Part shown: piece by piece, positions 1 through 6,124 of the stretch
How positions within the stretch are numbered: the first letter of the stretch is position 1
Layout of the letters: every line of letters starts with the position of its first letter
Origin: Actinomycetes bacterium
GTDB lineage: Bacteria > Actinomycetota > Actinomycetes > Streptosporangiales > Streptosporangiaceae
Assembly: GCA_023425615.1 (NCBI GenBank)
Contig: JAFACJ010000283.1
Span: 1-6,357, forward strand
Reading direction: 5' to 3'
Length of the DNA stretch: 6,357 nucleotides
Notes under the pieces: model-generated
What the model was told of the DNA's origin: nothing
The model's database searches: none
What the model saw: only the letters and a program-made list of their open reading frames with translations
Made by a program: the position numbers and the translations under genes

Positions 1-2
1 CC

Positions 3-932
3 CCCGACCACGTTGACCGGGGACACGTCCGCTACTTGCAATCGTGCCTGGCGAAGCTAAGAGACCAGGACCGGACGATCGGCGGTGGCCTGCTCAACCA
101 AGCCGTCCATATCTACCGGCGGGCCCGCGCCATGCTGGACGAAAGCGAGTACACCGAGCATGTCGGTCGTGCCCTCCTCACCGTCACGACCGAGCTGGCG
201 ATCGACGCCGGCTGGGCCGCCTACGATGCCAACGATCAGCAGCTCGCCCGTGCTCTCTACAACGAAGCCGCAGCGTTGGCCAGCAGCTCGGGAGACGCTG
301 TTCTTCAGGTCCACGTGTATGCGATGCTGGCGCAGCAATCGACCCACCTAGCCCATCTCAGCGGACGGCGCGGCACGGCCCGCGAAGCACTCCGCTTCGC
401 CCTCCAGGCAGAGGACGCGGCCCGGCACACGCCCCATCCCAAACTGCACGCGCTGATCGCCCTCCGCAAAGCACTCGCATTCGTCCAGCTACGAGACGAC
501 ATCGCGTTCAGGGCCTCAATCGGCCAGGCCCGCCGCGAACTCGACCGTTCCGGCGCCAGCGACGAACTGCCTTGGACCGCCTTCGTATCCCCCTCGGAGG
601 TCACCGGCTATGAGGCGACGGGCATCGCACGGCTCGGCTCCCCCGCACAAGCCACCGACCTGTACATGACAGTCTTGACCGACTCGACCAGATCACCGAG
701 AGATCTCGCCTTCTACCGAGCTCGCCTGGCTTCCTCCCTCATCGATCTCGGTGACCAGGACGCAGCGGTCACCGAAGGCATGACCGTGCTGACCAGCTTC
801 TCTGGTGAACTCAGCTCCGCTCGGGTACTGCGGGAACTCCGACCCGTCCGCAGATACGCGGCAAAGATCGAATCGGAGTTCTGCGACCGGTTCGACACCT
901 CTGCTCGGATACTCACCGCAGCGAACCCGTGA
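3..932 (+). CDS. XRE-family transcriptional regulator with TPR-like C-terminal region, 5' truncated
   Basis: The reading frame is open from the left edge (first full codon at 3) to TGA at 930-932, giving 309 visible residues. No internal start is needed, so I treat it as a gene entering from the left. The start of the visible part (HVRYLQSCLAKLRDQDRTIGG) and the repeated Ala/Leu-rich helices that follow match the C-terminal half of actinomycete helix-turn-helix regulators with TPR-like repeats. Recognisable family-like stretches are the AGWAAYDAND helix, the LHALIALR helix, the SPRDLAFYRARLA helix and the SSARVLRELRPVRR end. The HTH itself is outside the window, so DNA binding is inferred from the family. 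Such regulators commonly sit beside actinomycete natural-product clusters, but the 224-bp gap after the next gene leaves open whether this one controls the lanthipeptide operon. The family call is fairly secure; the regulatory target is unknown. Confidence 0.8.
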   Translation, partial: PDHVDRGHVRYLQSCLAKLRDQDRTIGGGLLNQAVHIYRRARAMLDESEYTEHVGRALLTVTTELAIDAGWAAYDANDQQLARALYNEAAALASSSGDAVLQVHVYAMLAQQSTHLAHLSGRRGTAREALRFALQAEDAARHTPHPKLHALIALRKALAFVQLRDDIAFRASIGQARRELDRSGASDELPWTAFVSPSEVTGYEATGIARLGSPAQATDLYMTVLTDSTRSPRDLAFYRARLASSLIDLGDQDAAVTEGMTVLTSFSGELSSARVLRELRPVRRYAAKIESEFCDRFDTSARILTAANP

Positions 933-977
933 AAAGGCTCGGTAGCCAAATGCTGCCACCACGCCAACAATGACGTC

Positions 978-1529
978 ATGACCACCATTACCTTCCGGAC
1001 CTTCGACCACCTCGGCGCGTGGGAGCAGCGCGAACTCGTCGGCGAAATCTACCGTGACGCCTACGCGGCGCAGATCGCTACCGGCGATCCGTTCAACACT
1101 GTAGATGCGTTCATGGAACGATTCCGGCTCTACACCGGGCGACCAGGTCTCACACTGGTCATTGGATACGAGAACAACGAGCCCGTAGGGCAGACCTGGG
1201 GATGGCCCTTGACCGCTACCTCCGGATGGTGGAGCGGTCTCACCGAATCCCAACCCGGCTTCGCTGACGAAGACGGCACCCGGACCTTCGCCCTTAGCGA
1301 GATCATGGTCCGACAGGCATGGACCGGCCGCGGCATTGCCCACGCACTCCACGATGAACTACTGCGTGACCGCCAAGAGCAACGCGCAACGCTCCTCGTG
1401 CGGCCGGAGAACACCACGGCCTACTCCGCCTACAAGAAGTGGGGCTGGACGAAAGCCGCCGAACTGCGCCCCGGCTGGCCTTCCGCCCCACTGATGGATG
1501 TCCTGGTCCTCGGCCTTCCCCTGACGTAG
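978..1529 (+). CDS. GNAT-family N-acetyltransferase
   Basis: This is a 183-aa protein, a usual length for a single-domain GNAT enzyme, which transfers acetyl from acetyl-CoA to an amine. The acetyl-CoA binding motif A is seen around residues 106-125 (ALSEIMVRQAWTGRGIAHAL), where the loop reads T-G-R-G-I-A. The usual Q/R of the Q/RxxGxG/A signature is replaced by Thr116. Motif B follows as the strand ATLLVRPEN and the helix AYSAYKKWGW (residues about 137-157), the typical 'A...Y.k.GF' end of the fold. ATG 978 was chosen because the product then starts just ahead of the first GNAT strand. No Shine-Dalgarno sequence lies upstream, so translation may be leaderless or weak. It lies 45 bp after the regulator gene and 224 bp before the methyltransferase. 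The substrate cannot be told from sequence; a role in tailoring the lanthipeptide or in self-protection is possible but unsupported. Confidence 0.85.
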   Translation: MTTITFRTFDHLGAWEQRELVGEIYRDAYAAQIATGDPFNTVDAFMERFRLYTGRPGLTLVIGYENNEPVGQTWGWPLTATSGWWSGLTESQPGFADEDGTRTFALSEIMVRQAWTGRGIAHALHDELLRDRQEQRATLLVRPENTTAYSAYKKWGWTKAAELRPGWPSAPLMDVLVLGLPLT

Positions 1530-1643
1530 GGCCGGTTCATGGAGGCGTCCAGTGCGTGGTGGCTCGGTGTTCGACAGGCCAGGGCGGCGAGTTCGTCGGG
1601 GCTCTCTGTCCGGGAGTGGGGTGCAGACACGGACGATGCGGGA

Positions 1644-1659
1644 GGCGGCACCGGCCGCC
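1644..1659. repeat. GC-rich inverted repeat in the GNAT-methyltransferase gap
   Basis: A perfect 6-bp stem (GGCGGC, 1644-1649) and its reverse complement (GCCGCC, 1654-1659) flank a 4-base loop, ACCG. It lies 114 bases after the GNAT stop. No T-tract follows on either strand, so it would be at best a weak actinomycete-type terminator. Short GC-rich stems arise easily by chance in such DNA, so its function is doubtful. Confidence 0.3.
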
Positions 1660-1683
1660 GCACCCGCAACCCTGATGCCGTAT

Positions 1684-1696
1684 CACGGTGTCCGTG
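1684..1696. promoter_or_regulatory. Candidate operator: dyad CACGGTGTCCGTG upstream of the methyltransferase
   Basis: A perfect 5-bp dyad (CACGG / CCGTG) with a 3-bp centre lies about 46 bp upstream of the putative -10 hexamer of the lanthipeptide operon. Its size and position fit an operator for a dimeric HTH regulator, for example the XRE-family protein encoded at the left edge. This is inference only: there is a single copy in the gap and no known consensus is matched. Confidence 0.25.
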
Positions 1697-1699
1697 GGA

Positions 1700-1727
1700 C
1701 GGGGGAGCTCAGATATCCCTGCCCCCG
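1700..1727. repeat. Inverted repeat CGGGGG / CCCCCG just upstream of the putative promoter
   Basis: A perfect 6-bp arm at 1700-1705 and its complement at 1722-1727 are separated by 16 bp that are locally A/T-richer (AGATAT). It covers the place where a -35 element for the downstream -10 hexamer would fall, so it could be a regulator-binding site. It could equally be coincidence in G/C-rich DNA. Confidence 0.25.
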
Positions 1728-1741
1728 GCCCTAGCGCGCCT

Positions 1742-1747
1742 TACCCT
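1742..1747 (+). promoter_or_regulatory. Putative -10 element (TACCCT) for a leaderless methyltransferase/lanthipeptide operon transcript
   Basis: TACCCT fits the actinobacterial -10 consensus TANNNT. It is followed by six bases (GCGGTC) and then ATG 1754. That spacing puts the expected transcription start on the A of the start codon, as in the leaderless mRNAs common in actinomycetes. The absence of any Shine-Dalgarno-like purine run before this ATG agrees with that. No convincing -35 hexamer is seen at 16-19 bp spacing. The call rests on one hexamer and its position. Confidence 0.35.
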
Positions 1748-1753
1748 GCGGTC

Positions 1754-2974
1754 ATGGGAACAACCGACACCACTTCGCCTGCTTCCGCCGAAGAGTTGCG
1801 GAAGGCCATGGTCGACAGGCTGCGCAGTTGGGGAGGTGTGCGGACCGCGCGGGTCGAGGCTGCGATGCGCGCCGTGCCCAGGCACCTGTTCGTTCCGGAC
1901 GCGACCCTGGAGCAGGCCTACTCCAATGACTCGGTCGTCACGTTCCGTGACGCTGAGGGCATCGCCATCAGCTCGGCCTCGGGGCCCGGGGTGGTCGCCG
2001 CGATGCTGGAGCAACTGGAGGCCCGGCCCGGTCACCGCGTCCTGGAGGTCGGCGCCGGGACCGGCTACAACGCGGCCTGCCTGGCTGAGCTCGTCGGTCC
2101 CGCCGGACAGGTGACCACGATCGACATCGGCCCGGACATCGCCGCCGGGGCTCGGCGCGGCCTGGACGCCGCGGGCTACCCCGGTGTGCGGGTGGTGTGC
2201 GGGGACGGTACCGGGGGAGTGCCTGATGACGCGCCCTACGATCGGATCATCGTCACCGCCGGGGCCTGGGACCTGCCTCCTGCCTGGCGGGAGCAGCTCG
2301 CCCCCGGCGGCCGTCTGGTCGTTCCGCTGCGGATGCGCGGTGTGACACGTGCCGTCGCGCTGGAGTTGCACGGCGACGTCTGGAGCAGCGTCTCGATCAA
2401 CGAGTGCGGGTTCATGCCCATGCGGGGCGAGGGCGCCTCGGTCGTCGAGGAGCTGAACGTCGAGCTGCCCCGGGAGACCGGCGTGCGTATTCGCGTGGAC
2501 GACGGTCAGCCCGTTGACGTCCACGCGCTCGGCGCGGCCTTGAACCTGCCCCCGGCTCTCGCCTGGTCCGGGGTCGTCGTCCCGATCAAACCCTTTGAGC
2601 ACCTGGACTTCTGGCTGGCCGGGACCTCGGCGGACCTGTGCCGCTTCCTGGTCACCCCCAAGGCCCTGGAGGCGGGCCTGGTCAAGCCGATCTACCCGTG
2701 GGGCAGCATGGGCTGCTATACGGCCGACACCATCGTCTACCTGATCCGTCGGGACTCCGAGGACGGCACGCGCACCGAACTGGGTGCGTGCGCCTACGGG
2801 CCGGGCAGCCAGAGGCTGGCCGGTGAAGTCGCCGACCGTCTCAAGGCGTGGGGTGCCGCCCGTGACTCCCTGGAAGGCCTACGGGTGGAGGTGCATCCGG
2901 CGAACAGCCCAGACCGCCCTGCCCTCATTACGGCCGACAAGGCACATAGCAGAATCTTCGTGCTCACCGACTGA
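1754..2974 (+). CDS. FxLD-system methyltransferase (PIMT-like, lanthipeptide-associated)
   Basis: This 406-aa protein has a SAM-dependent PIMT domain (about residues 10-210) and a C-terminal extension (about 215-406) typical of the methyltransferases paired with FxLD lanthipeptides. Visible are the N-terminal RAVPRHLFVP helix, the SSASGPGVVAAM segment at about 73-84 (Ser76 probably aligns with the catalytic Ser of ordinary PIMT), the SAM-binding motif VLEVGAGTG at 96-104, and the later PYDRIIVTAGA and LAPGGRLVVPL strands. Ordinary PIMT methylates isoaspartate to repair proteins. By analogy with PIMT homologues known from other lanthipeptide clusters, this one probably methylates an Asp of the modified precursor, so that succinimide and isoaspartate form. 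ATG 1754 gives the family-like N-terminus; an in-frame GTG at 1688 would add 22 unconserved residues. It lies 58 bp before the precursor gene, so it is probably cotranscribed with it. Confidence 0.92.
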   Translation: MGTTDTTSPASAEELRKAMVDRLRSWGGVRTARVEAAMRAVPRHLFVPDATLEQAYSNDSVVTFRDAEGIAISSASGPGVVAAMLEQLEARPGHRVLEVGAGTGYNAACLAELVGPAGQVTTIDIGPDIAAGARRGLDAAGYPGVRVVCGDGTGGVPDDAPYDRIIVTAGAWDLPPAWREQLAPGGRLVVPLRMRGVTRAVALELHGDVWSSVSINECGFMPMRGEGASVVEELNVELPRETGVRIRVDDGQPVDVHALGAALNLPPALAWSGVVVPIKPFEHLDFWLAGTSADLCRFLVTPKALEAGLVKPIYPWGSMGCYTADTIVYLIRRDSEDGTRTELGACAYGPGSQRLAGEVADRLKAWGAARDSLEGLRVEVHPANSPDRPALITADKAHSRIFVLTD

Positions 2975-2998
2975 ACATACGGATACTGATTTCTTCCT

Positions 2999-3013
2999 TG
3001 AAGGATGACCTTC
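2999..3013 (+). promoter_or_regulatory. Small hairpin before the precursor gene holding the only SD-like GAAGG
   Basis: GAAGG (3000-3004) can pair with CCTTC (3009-3013) around the loop ATGA; T2999 with A3014 adds a sixth pair when the next hairpin is not fully formed. GAAGG is the only purine-rich SD-like run in the gap but lies 28 bases before ATG 3033, too far for direct use. The stem abuts the larger hairpin at 3014-3049, so the two could stack or compete at A3014. Confidence 0.35.
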
Positions 3014-3049
3014 AGAAGCGCAATCTCAAAGTATGAGATCTGTGCTTCT
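3014..3049 (+). promoter_or_regulatory. Hairpin enclosing the precursor start codon
   Basis: The outer arms AGAAGC (3014-3019) and GCTTCT (3044-3049) and the inner arms ATCTCA (3023-3028) and TGAGAT (3034-3039) pair perfectly. Between them, G3020-C3021-A3022 can pair with T3041-G3042-T3043 (one G-U), leaving C3040 bulged. This gives about 15 base pairs around the 5-base loop AAGTA (3029-3033). ATG 3033 starts in the loop and continues into the stem, and the alternative GTG 3042 is also inside the stem. There is no U-tract, so it does not look like an ordinary terminator. The plausible reading is translational control or mRNA processing at the precursor start. Confidence 0.55.
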
Positions 3050-3218
3050 CAACGACAGGGCGGCCGTCCCCGCGACGGCCCCCGCTGCCCTCGACGTCTA
3101 TGAGCTGTTCGACCTGGACACGGTGGTCAGCGACGTCCATGACCTGCCTGCGGGCATGGATTCCGAGGACTGCACGTCCGACACGTGTACCAACAGTTGC
3201 GTGGGCTGCGGCGGCTGA
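3033..3218 (+). CDS. FxLD family lanthipeptide precursor peptide
   Basis: This 61-aa peptide has an acidic leader with YELFDLDTVVSD; FDLD at residues 26-29 is the FxLD/FNLD-type motif by which class I leaders bind LanB. The C-terminus (about residues 43-61) ends in DCTSDTCTNSCVGCGG, with Cys at 47, 52, 56 and 59. Ser/Thr available for dehydration are S44, T48, S49, T51, T53 and S55. Up to four (methyl)lanthionine rings are therefore possible. D43, D46 and D50 are candidate targets for the PIMT-like methyltransferase, with D50 in SDTC the most likely if the modified Asp lies inside a ring (inference). The leader cleavage site is not evident. ATG 3033 is preferred; in-frame GTG 3042 would remove only three residues. 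No SD is positioned before either start, and both sit in a hairpin. Gene order methyltransferase-precursor-lanB-lanC supports the call. Confidence 0.93.
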   Translation: MRSVLLNDRAAVPATAPAALDVYELFDLDTVVSDVHDLPAGMDSEDCTSDTCTNSCVGCGG

Positions 3219-3226
3219 TACCCGCC

Positions 3227-6124
3227 GTGGACGTATCGCACAAGGCCGCAGGGAGCGGAACGAAGAGTGTCTTCGTCCCGCTCCCTGTTGCTCTGGCTCG
3301 GGTTCCCTTGCTTCCCGCGCACGACCTTCCCGGCGAGCCGGTGTCCTCGCTGGTCCGCGAGGGCATGTTCCTGGCCTCCCGGCATGCGGGCGTTCTGGTG
3401 TGCGGCACCGAGCCGGAGGCGTGGGACGCACGCGCCGCCGCCACGGTCCGCGGCTACACGCTGCGGGCGCGCACCCGCCCCACACCGCACGGAGCGTTCG
3501 CCGGAGTCGCCGTCGCACGGTTCGCCGACCCCGCGCCGCCTCTTACCCTCGGTGCCGCGCACCGCGCTCGCACCGTCCCCGATCCGGGCTGGCTTCACGC
3601 CGTCGCCGAGCGCGCCTTGGACCTGCCCGGCGTGCTGGAGGGGCTGACGTTCTGGACGAACAATCTGGCCGCCCGCCGCGGCGACCGCATCGAGCACGAA
3701 CGCCCGGCCGAGCCAGGAACACGGGGAGTGAGCCGCGTTTCAGTGCGGGCCACCGATCCCGCCGTACTCCTGCTGCGCATATGCGCAGCAGGAGCCTCTT
3801 GGACCACCATCACCGAGGCCATAACCTCCACCTGGCCCGGCACTGGTCGGCACGTCCGCCGCCTGGTCCTGGAGCTGGTACGCACCGGTCTCCTGCTGAC
3901 CGACCTGCTGGGCGAGCACCACGCCGACTCCTTGGGCCACCTCGCGGCCAAGCTCCCACCCGGCGATCTCGTCGATGACCTGGCGCAGCTTCGCCGGCTG
4001 CTGGCCGATGCCGACGCTCACCCCGTGGGTACCGACCGCAGGCTCACCGCCCTGTTCGCCGCACGCGACACCGCCGACCGGGTGCTGGAGCACGACCACC
4101 CGCTGCGCGCCGACGTCTCCCTCGATGCGACGAACCTGCTCCTGCCCCGCCATCTCGCCCGCGATGCCGCCACGGCTGCCGGGCTCCTGTGGAGCATCGG
4201 CTTCTCCACCGACCCCCTGAAGGCGTTCCACCGCCGGTTCCTAGCCCGCTACGGCCCACACCGGCCAGTGCGGCTGCTGACCGCCATAGACCCCGTCGAG
4301 GGAGTCGGAGGCACCGATCCCGGCGACGCCGAGTTCGCCGCCTCGCCGCAGTGCGCCGCGATTCTGGCCTCGCTCACTCACCGCGCCGTCGCCGACGGAT
4401 TGAGGGAGATCGAGCTGGACGACGCAACCCTCCGTGCCCTCACCGATGCCCGCGGGGGTCAGGGCGAGCTGCCGCCGGGCACCGCAGAGATCTATGTGCG
4501 GGTCCTGTCCGACCCCGCCACCGGTCGGCTCCGCCTGGCGGTTTCGCCCGCTGGCGGCACCCAGCGCGCCGGGTCCTCCTCGGGCCGGTTCGTCTCCCTG
4601 CTGCCCGCTCTGCACGTCGACTACCTCGGCCGCCTCGGCGAGACCTCTCATCCAGCGGAGATGGTGGTGCGGGGCCGCACCCCCAGCGGTGCGGCCCTCG
4701 CACCGGAGACCGGCCTGGCCTCCCACCGCCTGCCGCTCGGCGTGCCCGCCCGTCCCGGGGATCTGGCGGTGCACGAGCTGCTGCTGGTGTCCGACGGGCA
4801 GCGCCTCACCCTGTGGTCGCCCGGCCTGGACCAGCCGATCATCCCGATCCTGTTCTCCCGGATTTCCGATCACCTGCTGCCGCCCGTCGCGGCGTTCTTG
4901 CGGATGCTGGGCCAGCAGGGCGCGCGCCCATGGAAGGCCTGGTCCTGGGGGCCGCTGACCAGCGCCCCGTTCTGCCCGCGCATCCGGTACCGGTCCACCA
5001 TCGTGGCCCCGGCCCGCTGGACGCTCCCCGGCCATGTCATCTCCTCCGCAACCGCCACTGACGCCTTCGCCGAAGCGCTGGAGGAGTGGAGAACAACGAC
5101 CACGCCCACGCCGCCGCACATCGTCGTCATCACCGACCACGACCGGGCCCTGCCGGTGGATCTGCGCCACTCCACCGACCGCGGCCTGCTGCGCCGCCAC
5201 CTGCTGCGCGGTGGCGACGCCACCGTGACCGAGCAGCCGGGCGGAGGCTCCCAAGGCGTCGTCACCGGCCCCGACGGGCCGCACGCTCTGGAACTGGTCA
5301 TCCCTCTCGTCTCCACGCGCCCGCCTGCCCCCATCCCGCCGTACCCTGCCACCGAGCGGGGGTCGGGCGTCGGCGTGCACCTGCCGGGCGGCCCGTGGCT
5401 GTCCCTGCGCATCGGCGCGGCCCTCACCTGCCAGGACGACGTCCTGACCCGCCTGCTGGCCTTCGTCGGTGATACCGAGCGGTGGTTCTGGCTGCGTTAC
5501 GCCGACCACGCGGGCCCGCACCTGCGCGTCCGGTTCCACGGCGAGGCTGCCGACCTGGGAGGCCGACTTCTACCTGCCCTCTCCCAGCTCATCCACGGCC
5601 TCATCGGCGATCGTCTGGCCAGCGGCCTGGCACTTGAGCCCTACGATCCCGAGATCGAGCGGTACGGAGGCACCGCCGAGACGATGCAGGCCGCCGAGCA
5701 GGTCTTCATGGCCGATTCCCGCCTGGTGCTGGACGTTCTGGCCTCCGCCCCTGCGGGCGACCGGCGCATCGTCGTCGCGGCGCTGTCGGCTGCGGCCATA
5801 GCCCGCGCCGTCGCCGACGGAGCCCCGGCTGTGCTCTCGGGCCGCCACCTCGACCGCGCGACCCGACGGCGCATGGACGTGCTGCGGCCTGCCACCCGCG
5901 CCGCCGCAGCCCAGCCTGCCCCGCACGCGGTGCTGTGGAAGGCCCGTCAAGAGGCACTGGCGGCCTACCGAGCGGTTCTCGACCCCGGCCGCCGCATCCA
6001 GTGCGCCTCATCCCTGGTCCACATGCACATCAACCGGCTGCTCGGGGGCACCGCTGATGAGCCCCTGGTCCGCGCGCTGGCGGCCGACCTGCTGTTCGCA
6101 CGCACCCCGGCGCACACGCCATGA
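3227..6124 (+). CDS. lanB: Class I lanthipeptide dehydratase (LanB)
   Basis: This is a 965-aa full-length LanB, close to NisB in size. The N-terminal glutamylation domain starts with FVPLPVALARVPLLP and has TRPTPHGAFAG (about 83-93) and FHRRFLARYG followed by a LLTAIDP-type strand. The C-terminal elimination domain (about 720-960) begins at WLSLRI and contains PHLRVRFHG (R767, R769), PEIERYGG (R812) and SLVHMHINRL (H932). These appear to match the residues needed for glutamate elimination in NisB, so the enzyme looks active. It should use Glu-tRNA to glutamylate Ser/Thr of the precursor core and then eliminate to Dha/Dhb. GTG 3227, nine bases after the precursor stop, was chosen; GTG 3185 in the same frame would overlap the core-coding region. 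Neither has a good SD, suggesting translational coupling to the precursor. The 3' end overlaps the cyclase start (ATGA). Confidence 0.93.
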   Translation: MDVSHKAAGSGTKSVFVPLPVALARVPLLPAHDLPGEPVSSLVREGMFLASRHAGVLVCGTEPEAWDARAAATVRGYTLRARTRPTPHGAFAGVAVARFADPAPPLTLGAAHRARTVPDPGWLHAVAERALDLPGVLEGLTFWTNNLAARRGDRIEHERPAEPGTRGVSRVSVRATDPAVLLLRICAAGASWTTITEAITSTWPGTGRHVRRLVLELVRTGLLLTDLLGEHHADSLGHLAAKLPPGDLVDDLAQLRRLLADADAHPVGTDRRLTALFAARDTADRVLEHDHPLRADVSLDATNLLLPRHLARDAATAAGLLWSIGFSTDPLKAFHRRFLARYGPHRPVRLLTAIDPVEGVGGTDPGDAEFAASPQCAAILASLTHRAVADGLREIELDDATLRALTDARGGQGELPPGTAEIYVRVLSDPATGRLRLAVSPAGGTQRAGSSSGRFVSLLPALHVDYLGRLGETSHPAEMVVRGRTPSGAALAPETGLASHRLPLGVPARPGDLAVHELLLVSDGQRLTLWSPGLDQPIIPILFSRISDHLLPPVAAFLRMLGQQGARPWKAWSWGPLTSAPFCPRIRYRSTIVAPARWTLPGHVISSATATDAFAEALEEWRTTTTPTPPHIVVITDHDRALPVDLRHSTDRGLLRRHLLRGGDATVTEQPGGGSQGVVTGPDGPHALELVIPLVSTRPPAPIPPYPATERGSGVGVHLPGGPWLSLRIGAALTCQDDVLTRLLAFVGDTERWFWLRYADHAGPHLRVRFHGEAADLGGRLLPALSQLIHGLIGDRLASGLALEPYDPEIERYGGTAETMQAAEQVFMADSRLVLDVLASAPAGDRRIVVAALSAAAIARAVADGAPAVLSGRHLDRATRRRMDVLRPATRAAAAQPAPHAVLWKARQEALAAYRAVLDPGRRIQCASSLVHMHINRLLGGTADEPLVRALAADLLFARTPAHTP
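3767..3794. repeat. Perfect 28-bp palindrome inside lanB
   Basis: The left arm CTCCTGCTGCGCAT (3767-3780) is followed directly by its exact reverse complement (3781-3794). The flanking bases (A3766, C3795) do not extend it. It encodes LLLRICAAG, about residues 181-189 of LanB, in the glutamylation domain. In mRNA it would form a stem of about 12 bp with a tetraloop; in DNA it could bind a dimeric protein or extrude as a cruciform. It includes CATATG at the centre and two TGCGCA hexamers. Function is unknown. Confidence 0.6.
5195..5224 (+). repeat. Three alternating CGCCACC / GGTGGCG arms in lanB
   Basis: CGCCACC at 5195-5201, GGTGGCG at 5210-5216 and CGCCACC again at 5218-5224 lie within the lanB coding sequence. 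The middle arm can pair with either neighbour: an 8-base loop with the first, or a one-base centre with the third (in DNA a 17-bp near-perfect dyad with C5209 and G5225). The arrangement resembles mutually exclusive pairing, but short GC-rich repeats in Arg/His/Gly-rich codons are common, so coincidence is likely. Confidence 0.3.

Noticed and set aside
382..400. 7-bp stem GCGAAGC/GCTTCGC in the regulator gene
   Set aside because: It lies inside coding sequence with ordinary codons, no T-tract and no repeat elsewhere; this length is expected by chance in such DNA.
1511..1534. CGGCC/GGCCG inverted repeat at the GNAT stop as a terminator
   Set aside because: Only five pairs around a 14-base loop, partly in the coding sequence, with no T-tract; too weak to call.
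1430..1669. Possible short gene on the - strand or + strand open frames across the GNAT-methyltransferase gap
   Set aside because: They overlap the conserved GNAT end or have no recognisable motif, no SD and no G/C third-position pattern. The gap is better read as regulatory.
1709..2602. Long - strand open frame opposite the methyltransferase
   Set aside because: Same reason: the + strand frame carries clear PIMT motifs and the antisense product resembles no family.
4189..5061. + strand open frame in another phase within lanB
   Set aside because: The product is Arg/Pro/Ala-rich out-of-frame translation, overlapping the well-supported LanB glutamylation domain.
4241..5539. Long open frame on the - strand opposite lanB
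   Set aside because: It lies wholly antisense to lanB, whose frame has domain motifs throughout. The product is low-complexity Gly/Arg/Gln-rich sequence with no recognisable domain, as expected for mirror frames in high-GC DNA.
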